Assembly (NCBI GenBank): GCA_027364695.1 | Contig: DAHXOV010000300.1 | Location: forward strand, 1-6,512 | Origin: a bacterium | GTDB taxonomy: Bacteria; Bacteroidota; Bacteroidia; B-17B0; Aurantibacillaceae | Length of the DNA stretch: 6,512 nucleotides | Direction: 5' to 3' | In this document: piece after piece, positions 1-5,638 of the stretch | Position numbering within the stretch: the first letter of the stretch is position 1 | Layout: every line of letters begins with the position of its first letter | Notes under the pieces: model-generated | The model's input: the letters and a program-made list of their open reading frames with translations, nothing else | The model's database searches: none | What the model was told of the DNA's origin: nothing | Position numbers and translations under genes: made by a program

Positions 1-1373
1 GCAGTGATTCTACTTCTTTTGGCGACCTTCCAAATACACAGATCAGTGAAATTACACTTGGATACCCAGGGACTTTACCAAGAGTAAATAAAAAAACTAT
101 AGAATTTGCCATCAGATTAGGTCTTGCAGTGAATGCCAATATAAGCGAATGGAATGGTTTTGCACGAAAGAATTATTTTTATCCTGACTTACCAAAAGGC
201 TATCAAATTACGCAAGATAAAACGCCTATATGTACAGGTGGTAAGGTTCGTTTCAGATTAAAAAATGGAGAAAAAAAAGAAGTACGTCTCATTCGCATAC
301 ACATGGAAGAAGACACAGGAAAAAACATGCATGATATAGATCCTTTTGATTCATTAGTGGACTTTAATAGAGCAGGAACACCCTTATTGGAAATGGTAAG
401 TGAAGCAGATATCCGTAGTGGAGAAGAGGCTTATTATTATTTGCAAGAAATTAGGAAACTCGTGAGATATCTTGAAATATGTGATGGAAATATGGAAGAA
501 GGCTCATTAAGGTGTGATGTTAATGTTTCTGTGAGAAAAAAGGGGGAAATAAAATTCGGCACCAAAGTAGAAGTCAAAAACCTTAATTCATTCCGAAATG
601 TTCAAAGAGCCATTGATTATGAAATTCAAAGACAAGTGGATCTTTTAGAAAAGGGAGAAGCAATATTTTCAGAAACTCGTAGTTTTGATGCTATAAAGGA
701 TATTACTTTTTCATTGAGGTCAAAAGAATTAGCCAATGATTACAGATACTTTCCTGAACCTGATTTGCCGCCATTAATTGTTGCTCAAAAAGAAATTGAA
801 CAAGTGAAAAAAACATTGCCACCATTGCCTCATGAGTTATTTGAAAAATATACAAAAGAATATCATTTGTCTGATTATGATTCGTCTGTTCTCACAGAAG
901 ACAAACATTTAGCCATATGGTTCAATGAGTTGTGTCAATATACAAAAAATTACAAGGCTGCGGCCAATTGGGTAACTGTAATTATTAAAGGATTTTTAAA
1001 TGAAAATGCTTTGGATATGAAAGATTTTACTTTAAGTCCTCAACAACTCGCTGCGCTTATTGACCTCATTGGTACAAATAAAATAAGCCATTCAGCGGCT
1101 GCACAAAAATTGTTTCCTGCCTTATTAAAAGCCCCGAAAAAAGACATTAAGGTATTATGTAAAGAATTAGATATTTTTAAGAATGCCAACACCAGTGAGG
1201 TTTTACCTCTGGTAGAGCAAGTGTTACAAAAATATCCTGAAAAGGTAGAAGAATATAGAGGAGGTAAAAAAGGATTGTTAGGGCTGTTTGTAGGGGAAGT
1301 GATGAAATTAAGCAAGGGTAAGGCAGATCCAAAATTAGTCAATCAGTATCTTAAAGAAAAATTGGAGCAATAA
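1..1373 (+). CDS. gatB: Asp-tRNA(Asn)/Glu-tRNA(Gln) amidotransferase subunit B, 5'-truncated
   Basis: GatB is the tRNA-binding and kinase subunit of the GatCAB complex. It phosphorylates Glu on mischarged Glu-tRNA(Gln) (or Asp on Asp-tRNA(Asn)) so that ammonia released by GatA can amidate it in the cytoplasm. The reading frame is open from base 3, giving 456 codons. Roughly 30-40 N-terminal residues lie off the window, judging from the usual family length of about 480-490. The GTG at 129 is an internal Val, because the family block NTQISEITLGYPGTLPRVNKK is encoded upstream of it (bases 33-95). Visible hallmarks are RIHMEEDTGK (about 294-323), the GatB signature VDFNRAGTPLLE (357-392), EEGSLRCDVNVSVR (about 495-536), the NLNSFR block (579-596) and RSKELANDYRYFPEPDLPPL (about 717-776). 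The YqeY-like tail domain ends with GLFVGEVMKLSKGKADPKLV (about 1284-1343). The gene ends in TAA and looks intact. gatA and gatC are not in view. Identity is certain; only the start is unseen. Confidence 0.98.
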   Translation, partial: SDSTSFGDLPNTQISEITLGYPGTLPRVNKKTIEFAIRLGLAVNANISEWNGFARKNYFYPDLPKGYQITQDKTPICTGGKVRFRLKNGEKKEVRLIRIHMEEDTGKNMHDIDPFDSLVDFNRAGTPLLEMVSEADIRSGEEAYYYLQEIRKLVRYLEICDGNMEEGSLRCDVNVSVRKKGEIKFGTKVEVKNLNSFRNVQRAIDYEIQRQVDLLEKGEAIFSETRSFDAIKDITFSLRSKELANDYRYFPEPDLPPLIVAQKEIEQVKKTLPPLPHELFEKYTKEYHLSDYDSSVLTEDKHLAIWFNELCQYTKNYKAAANWVTVIIKGFLNENALDMKDFTLSPQQLAALIDLIGTNKISHSAAAQKLFPALLKAPKKDIKVLCKELDIFKNANTSEVLPLVEQVLQKYPEKVEEYRGGKKGLLGLFVGEVMKLSKGKADPKLVNQYLKEKLEQ

Positions 1374-1400
1374 GTTATTGTCATTGTATTTTTTGGTTCA

Positions 1401-1436
1401 ATATTTTTCATTTTTAAACCATTGAATGAAAAATAT
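1401..1436. terminator. AT-rich 12-bp hairpin downstream of gatB, possible terminator
   Basis: ATATTTTTCATT (1401-1412) and AATGAAAAATAT (1425-1436) are perfect inverted copies separated by 12 bases. The palindrome GTTTTAAAAC (1437-1446) follows directly. It lies 27 bp after the gatB stop and ends before the tRNA promoter, which is where a gatB terminator would be expected. The stem has only two G-C pairs and no clean T-run follows it, so it is not a classical intrinsic terminator. Position and perfect pairing support the call; stability argues against it. Confidence 0.35.
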
Positions 1437-1447
1437 GTTTTAAAACA

Positions 1448-1480
1448 TTTGGAAATAACACAGGCTTTCGCTTATATTTG
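1448..1480 (+). promoter_or_regulatory. Bacteroidota-type promoter for tRNA-Ser
   Basis: TTTG at 1448-1451 (-33 element) and TATATTTG at 1473-1480 (-7 element, consensus TAnnTTTG) are 21 bp apart, which fits the primary-sigma consensus described for Bacteroides. Transcription should begin a few bases after 1480, so only a very short leader precedes the mature tRNA 5' end at 1486. No other plus-strand gene starts nearby, so this promoter most likely serves the tRNA alone. Confidence 0.75.
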
Positions 1481-1485
1481 CGGGC

Positions 1486-1572
1486 GGAGAGATGGCAGAG
1501 TGGTTGAATGCGGCGGTCTTGAAAACCGTTGTACCTTAACAGGTACCGGGGGTTCGAATCCCTCTCTCTCCG
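1486..1572 (+). tRNA. tRNA-Ser (anticodon UGA)
   Basis: This is a class II tRNA that decodes UCA and probably other UCN serine codons. The acceptor stem GGAGAGA (1486-1492) pairs fully with TCTCTCC (1565-1571), followed by discriminator G73 (1572), as expected for serine tRNAs. The D-arm region starts at 1493. The anticodon stem GCGGT (1513-1517) pairs with ACCGT (1525-1529) around the loop CTTGAAA, with anticodon TGA at 1520-1522. The long variable arm, a serine hallmark, has stem GTACC (1531-1535) and GGTAC (1542-1546). The T-arm is GGGGG-TTCGAAT-CCCTC (1548-1564). The 3' CCA is not encoded, since the bases after G73 are CAC, so it must be added after transcription. Confidence 0.98.
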
Positions 1573-1744
1573 CACAAACTTAATATTTTTACCCTTTTCA
1601 AGTAATAAGTGTAAATTTGGTGGTGTTTAGCGGCAGTTCATTGTTCCACATAAGTATTTGATAATATAGTGTGCATTGTAATAATTAACCATCATACATT
1701 GGTATTGTCTAAGGAGCACAGAAGAACAAATTATTTTTCTCTTT
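1573..1744. other. Convergent intergenic gap without a recognised gene
   Basis: This gap lies between the 3' end of the tRNA (+) and the stop codon of the last gene of the minus-strand operon, so transcripts from both sides run into it. I see no convincing GC-rich hairpin with a T-run on either strand, no repeat of the tRNA 3' end, and no plausible small gene. A T-rich stretch at 1731-1745 and an isolated TAAATTTG (1612-1619) are the only things that stand out. Confidence 0.6.
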
Positions 1745-2419
1745 TCATTGTATCAACACAAATTGGAGGATGTTCGCCCCCATTTTAAGTGCTTCTAAGT
1801 GTTTTTCAGGAGAGTCGTTGTGCACTTCGGGGTTTTCCCATCCATCTCCCAAATCGCATTCGTAATCATAAAAGCATATCAATTTACCTTGATATATGAG
1901 CCCAAAGCCTTGTGCTGCTTTGTTATCGTGCTCGTGAATTTTTGGTAATCCATCTGAAAAGTTGTATTTTTGATGATAGATAGGATGGTTAAATGGCAAC
2001 TCTACAAATTCTAGTTCAGGAAATACTTTTTTCATCTCTCTGCGAATATATTTGTCTAATCCATAATTGTCGCTGATGTGTATAAAGCCCCCTGCTATTA
2101 GGTACTTTCTTATATTTTGTGTCTCTGCCTCAGAAAAGACAATGTTTCCGTGTCCTGTAATGTGTATTAATGGATATTTGAAAATGTCTTTTGAGCTGGG
2201 TTCTACGATGGCTTGTTCAGGGTTGATGCTGGTTTTAAGTTCTTTGTTGCAAAATTTAATAAGATTGGGTAAAGAGCTTTCTAAATTGGCGTACCAATCT
2301 CCACCACCATTGTATTTAAGAAGCGCAATTTGATATGAATAGTTTTTTTGTGCATAGGAACAAGGATATTGGAAGGAATAAAAAAGGATGATAAAGAAAT
2401 AAAGCTGTGTTCTAAACAT
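1745..2419 (-). CDS. Secreted DUF4159 domain protein
   Basis: This 224-residue exported protein consists of a signal peptide plus one DUF4159 domain; its biochemical function is unknown. The hydrophobic N-terminus (residues 5-20) leads to a likely signal peptidase I site SYA/Q at 23-24. The Cys at 20 is not in a lipobox. The mature part shows the family's conserved blocks: YNGGGDWY (36-43), ITGHGN (87-92), GGFIHISDNYGLD (110-122), ELPFNHPIYH (140-149), GLPKIHEHD (157-165) and YECDLGDGWENPEVHND (186-202). DUF4159 resembles class I glutamine-amidotransferase-like folds as I recall, but there is no obvious Cys-His-Glu triad here, so catalysis is not claimed. The length is normal for a stand-alone member and the gene looks intact. 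The ATG is 6 bp after the stop of the preceding propeller gene, with no Shine-Dalgarno, so it is probably the last gene of that operon and translationally coupled. The family assignment is firm; the role (periplasmic, near the envelope) is inferred. Confidence 0.92.
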   Translation of the reverse strand: MFRTQLYFFIILFYSFQYPCSYAQKNYSYQIALLKYNGGGDWYANLESSLPNLIKFCNKELKTSINPEQAIVEPSSKDIFKYPLIHITGHGNIVFSEAETQNIRKYLIAGGFIHISDNYGLDKYIRREMKKVFPELEFVELPFNHPIYHQKYNFSDGLPKIHEHDNKAAQGFGLIYQGKLICFYDYECDLGDGWENPEVHNDSPEKHLEALKMGANILQFVLIQ

Positions 2420-2425
2420 TCTAAA

Positions 2426-3991
2426 TTATTTTGATTGTAAAATAATTTTTATTTCTTCTTCCTCTATATTACCAATGTCAGAAACTTTAATATCTTTTTT
2501 ATATTCTGCATAGCCATCTACATTAACATGGATAGTGTATTCACCTTCTTGTAGTGCCATAATAAATTCGCCATTATTTTTGGTACTAAAAGTATATTCT
2601 TCATTGTTTTGTTTGTTGGCGGCAATAATCATTATTTGAGTATTCATGGTATGCGTAGTATCTTTTACAAATACTTGACCTTGAAATATTTTACTAGCTT
2701 GTTCTTCGTCTAAAAATTTCAGCCTGTAAATATCGAGGTCTCCAAATCCTGTGGATCTATAAGCGCTTACATAGCCTACTTTTTTATTTTTTGTAATGCA
2801 TATACCCATATCGTCATCTGTTGAATTGATAGGATATCCAAGGTTTTCCGCAGGTGTAAACTGTCCTGTTTCTGGGTCATAAATGGATTTGAATATATCA
2901 TAACCTCCCATGCTGTTGTGTCCTTCGGAGGCGAAGTAAAAAGTTACGCCATCAGGGGCTATGTAAGGGAAGTCCTCATTGTAAATGGTATTGATTTGTT
3001 CGGCTAATTTTTGTGGTGTTCCCCATTGTCTGTTTGGTAGTTTTTTCACTACATAAATATCAGAAGTTGTGTTTAGTTTATCTTTTCTGACAAAGAAATA
3101 TACGGTGCTGTCTCTGTTGAAGCATGCTGATAATTCTATTTTTTCCGGGTCATTGATGATTTCGGGAAGTAATTTTAATTTTCCAAACAGGGATTGTTTA
3201 TTTTTTGGGGTCATATAAATATCTCCAAACTTATCTCCTCCTCTATCCACATATACGAGCATTGTATTACCTGTTGGGTCAAGGAACACGCCCATTTCAT
3301 CGTATCGGGTATTTACTTCTTTGCCGGCACTGATGGGTTTAGCCCATTTATTATTTTCTGCACGGCTCATCCACACATCGCTTGGTCTGTAGCCATCGGA
3401 TTCTATCTTTCCTCCACCTACATTATTTTTTCTGCGGGATGTAAATATCAATATTGTCTCGTTTTCATCTACAAAAGGATAGTATTCGGGAAATTCTGTA
3501 TTGATTTCTTTACCAAGGTTAGTAAAAGAAACATTGACGGGATATTGCATGAGTTGTTTGGCATTTTTACACATTTCTATTTGTCTGTTTACATCTTCCA
3601 TGTCCTTTTTCTTTAATTTAAATGTTTTATAGTTTTCAAACGCAGTAATAGCATCCCCCAGTTTGTTAGATAAATGATATGCTTTTCCTAAATAATACCA
3701 TAGTTTAGGGTCTATGTCTTTTGATTCTACTAGTTTTTCCAATAATTTTACTGATTCTTCTCTGTTGTTTCGTGTTTTAATATAACATATAGCGAGTTTA
3801 GCCATTACATATTTATTACTTGGTGCTTTATTTAAAATCTCTTTGTATAAGGGTACTGCAGATAAAAAGTTTCCTGCGTCAAACAAATCTTCTGCTTTCA
3901 AAAATTTTGGCATTAGTTTATTGTCCAGTTCTTGTGAAAATGCTTTGATACAAATAAAGATTAATAATAGAATCAATGGATGTTTTTTCAT
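2426..3991 (-). CDS. Secreted TPR - PD40 propeller - CarboxypepD_reg-like protein (paralogue 2)
   Basis: This 521-residue exported, probably periplasmic or outer-membrane-associated protein has no enzymatic motif and most likely acts as a scaffold or binding protein. The signal peptide is residues 1-19 (KAFS/Q). TPR-type helices span about 30-147, with LFDAGNFLSAVPLYKEIL and WYYLGKAYHLSNKLGDAITAF as clear repeats. Five propeller repeats of about 55 residues follow (about 162-427), each with a turn such as NTRYDE, NTIYNED or NSTDDD and a closing strand such as SDVWMSR, GDIYMT, SDIYVVKK, YDIFKS or LDIYRLKF. A carboxypeptidase-regulatory-like beta-sandwich covers about 435-520. The order matches PorE of type IX secretion but lacks its OmpA-like peptidoglycan-binding end, and the protein simply stops after the beta-sandwich. 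The start is fixed by the signal peptide. The ATG overlaps the stop of the upstream paralogue by 4 bp (ATGA at 3991-3988), indicating translational coupling. No Shine-Dalgarno is visible, only an A-rich stretch. Confidence 0.93.
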   Translation of the reverse strand: MKKHPLILLLIFICIKAFSQELDNKLMPKFLKAEDLFDAGNFLSAVPLYKEILNKAPSNKYVMAKLAICYIKTRNNREESVKLLEKLVESKDIDPKLWYYLGKAYHLSNKLGDAITAFENYKTFKLKKKDMEDVNRQIEMCKNAKQLMQYPVNVSFTNLGKEINTEFPEYYPFVDENETILIFTSRRKNNVGGGKIESDGYRPSDVWMSRAENNKWAKPISAGKEVNTRYDEMGVFLDPTGNTMLVYVDRGGDKFGDIYMTPKNKQSLFGKLKLLPEIINDPEKIELSACFNRDSTVYFFVRKDKLNTTSDIYVVKKLPNRQWGTPQKLAEQINTIYNEDFPYIAPDGVTFYFASEGHNSMGGYDIFKSIYDPETGQFTPAENLGYPINSTDDDMGICITKNKKVGYVSAYRSTGFGDLDIYRLKFLDEEQASKIFQGQVFVKDTTHTMNTQIMIIAANKQNNEEYTFSTKNNGEFIMALQEGEYTIHVNVDGYAEYKKDIKVSDIGNIEEEEIKIILQSK

Positions 3992-5592
3992 GGCTTTTTC
4001 TTTAAGATGAAGTTTTTGTTTTTTTCAATTTCAATTTTTCCAATATCTGATACAGAAATATCTTCTGTATGCTCTTTGTAACCGTCAGCAGAGACGGTGA
4101 TGCTATATTCGCCTGCTTCCAGGGCTATGATATATTTTGCTGTTTTAGAATTGGGAATAAATTGTCTTTCTTCCTGTGTTTTTTTATTTTTTGCAATAAT
4201 GGTTACCACTGCATCCATGGCTTTTTTAGTGGTATCCTCCAAAAATATTAGGCCTGTAATTATTCTAATGATTTGGTCTTTATCATCAAAGCGGATTCTA
4301 TAAATGTCTAAATCGCCTATTCCATTGGGTCTAAATGCGCTGATATATCCTACTCTGTTGTCTGGTGTCATACATATACTTCTATCATCGGCGGTAGAAT
4401 TGACAGGATAGCCTAAATTTTCGGCAGGTGTCCATGTGTTTTCTTCTGGATTCCATGTGGATTTAAACAGGTCGTATCCGCCCATTGAGTTATGTCCTTC
4501 AGATGAAAAATACAAATTTACTCCGTCGGCTCCAATATATGGGAAGTCTTCATTGTAAGGCGTATTGATCTGTTCCGGTAACTTTTGCGGCATTCCCCAT
4601 TGTCCATTGGGTAGTTTTCTAATTATGTAGATATCGCTTTGGGCGTTGATATCCTCTCTTCGGGCAAAGAAAAAAGTGTTGTCGTCAGAAGTAAAAGAGC
4701 CGCTGGTTTCTATTGTTTTTGGGTCGCTGATATAGGGATGTAAAAGTTTTATTTTTGTAAACTCAGTGTTTGGATTTTTATTTGAAGTGTACAGGTCGCC
4801 ATACTTTTCAATATTATCAAAATATACTACCATTTGATCGCCACTTGTACTTAATGAAACGCATTGTTCGTCATAGTTGGTATTAATAATTTTGCCTGCG
4901 TTGTATGCTTTGATCCATTTTCCATGTTCTACTTTGCTAAACCATATATCACTGGGGCGATAGCCATCTATTTCAATTTTATTACCACCTGCATTTTCTT
5001 TTCTTCTGGAAGTAAATACGAGAAAGGTTTCGTTTTCATTTACATAGGGATAATAATCAGGGTCAGGCGAATTGATGTCTGGTCCTAAATTTGTAAATGT
5101 TATATTAATGGGGTTGTTCATTAGTTTTTTGGCATTATTGCATTGTTCTATTTTTCTTTTGGCTTTTTCTATGTCAGATTTTTTAGGTTTGAGTGAAATG
5201 TATTTATCAAATGTTTGAATGGCTTTATCTATTTGTCCATTCAGGTGATAGGCGGTGCCAAGGTAGTACCAGTTTTCTAGGTCTGTTTTTTCATCTTTTG
5301 TAAGTTCTTCTAATAGTTTAATGGGCTCTGTGCGGTTTTGATTGGTATTTAAATAACACACTGCCAAGCGGGGCTTAATGTATTTATTATCGGACTCTTT
5401 CTTCAAGAGGTCTTTGTAAATGGGGATTGCCATTAAATAATTTCCATGATCAAATAAGTCGTCTGCCTTAGCTAGTTTTTCTTGTAATTTGTCATTTTTC
5501 ATTTGCGCTATTGTCAAAAATGGGAGAAAGAATAATAATAGAAAATACTTAAAATGACAGGATAAAATATTTATATGTGATATTTTAATCAT
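3988..5592 (-). CDS. Secreted TPR - PD40 propeller - CarboxypepD_reg-like protein (paralogue 1)
   Basis: This 534-residue exported protein has the same layout as the next gene and probably the same kind of scaffold or ligand-binding role. A hydrophobic signal segment (about 14-29, ending TIA/Q) sits behind an unusually long 13-residue N-region. A start at Met31 is excluded because it would remove the export signal. TPR helices span about 37-160 (LFDHGNYLMAIPIYKDLL; WYYLGTAYHLNGQIDKAIQTF). Five propeller repeats span about 172-436, with closing strands SDIWFSK, GDLYTS, SDIYIIRK, YDLFKS and LDIYRIRF. A carboxypeptidase-regulatory-like domain follows at about 443-530. By hand count roughly 70% of residues match the paralogue in the stretch 331-435, with lower identity in the TPR part and the last domain. 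It lies 27 bp after the upstream SPOR-like gene and overlaps the downstream paralogue by 4 bp. No OmpA, SPOR or T9SS sorting domain is present at the C-terminus. Confidence 0.93.
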   Translation of the reverse strand: MIKISHINILSCHFKYFLLLFFLPFLTIAQMKNDKLQEKLAKADDLFDHGNYLMAIPIYKDLLKKESDNKYIKPRLAVCYLNTNQNRTEPIKLLEELTKDEKTDLENWYYLGTAYHLNGQIDKAIQTFDKYISLKPKKSDIEKAKRKIEQCNNAKKLMNNPINITFTNLGPDINSPDPDYYPYVNENETFLVFTSRRKENAGGNKIEIDGYRPSDIWFSKVEHGKWIKAYNAGKIINTNYDEQCVSLSTSGDQMVVYFDNIEKYGDLYTSNKNPNTEFTKIKLLHPYISDPKTIETSGSFTSDDNTFFFARREDINAQSDIYIIRKLPNGQWGMPQKLPEQINTPYNEDFPYIGADGVNLYFSSEGHNSMGGYDLFKSTWNPEENTWTPAENLGYPVNSTADDRSICMTPDNRVGYISAFRPNGIGDLDIYRIRFDDKDQIIRIITGLIFLEDTTKKAMDAVVTIIAKNKKTQEERQFIPNSKTAKYIIALEAGEYSITVSADGYKEHTEDISVSDIGKIEIEKNKNFILKKKP

Positions 5593-5602
5593 TTTATAGT
5601 AG

Positions 5603-5638
5603 CAAATTTAGTGGAAAAAGTTATTGGGTATTGGCAAA
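5603..5638 (-). promoter_or_regulatory. Possible internal promoter before paralogue 1
   Basis: Read on the minus strand, TAAATTTG (5610-5603) fits the Bacteroidota -7 element TAnnTTTG and lies 10 bp before the ATG at 5592. A TTTG at 5638-5635, inside the end of the upstream gene, could be the -33 element, but the spacer is 24 bp, longer than the usual 19-21. In an AT-rich genome such matches occur by chance, so this is weak. Confidence 0.25.

Larger units (their letters stand above)
2426..5592 (-). repeat. Tandem gene duplication (two colinear paralogues)
   Basis: The two adjacent genes 2426-3991 and 3988-5592 encode proteins alignable end to end with a nearly constant offset of about 10 residues, including shared landmarks DLFD.GN, WYYLG.AYHL, DGYRPSD, EGHNSMGGYD and PAENLGYP. 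At the DNA level the copies have diverged and I see no long exact match, so the duplication is old and both copies appear to be under selection rather than decaying. Confidence 0.85.

Noticed and set aside
129..1373. gatB starting at the GTG at 129
   Set aside because: The same frame is open to the window edge and encodes conserved GatB sequence upstream of this codon, so the GTG is an internal Val.
1612..1619. TAAATTTG as a plus-strand promoter after the tRNA
   Set aside because: There is no TTTG at the right distance upstream and no plus-strand gene downstream; a single -7-like octamer is common in AT-rich DNA.
1548..1744. tRNA-Ser 3' end as an integration (att) site
   Set aside because: No second copy of the tRNA 3' end, integrase or other mobile-element gene occurs in the window.
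3194..3616. A 140-residue plus-strand open frame inside paralogue 2
   Set aside because: It is antisense to well-conserved propeller blades, Cys/Phe/Ile-rich, and has no promoter or start signal; a shadow. The same reasoning removes the smaller plus-strand frames around 2067-2333, 4069-4303 and 4864-5088, and the minus-strand frame 1040-1342 inside gatB.
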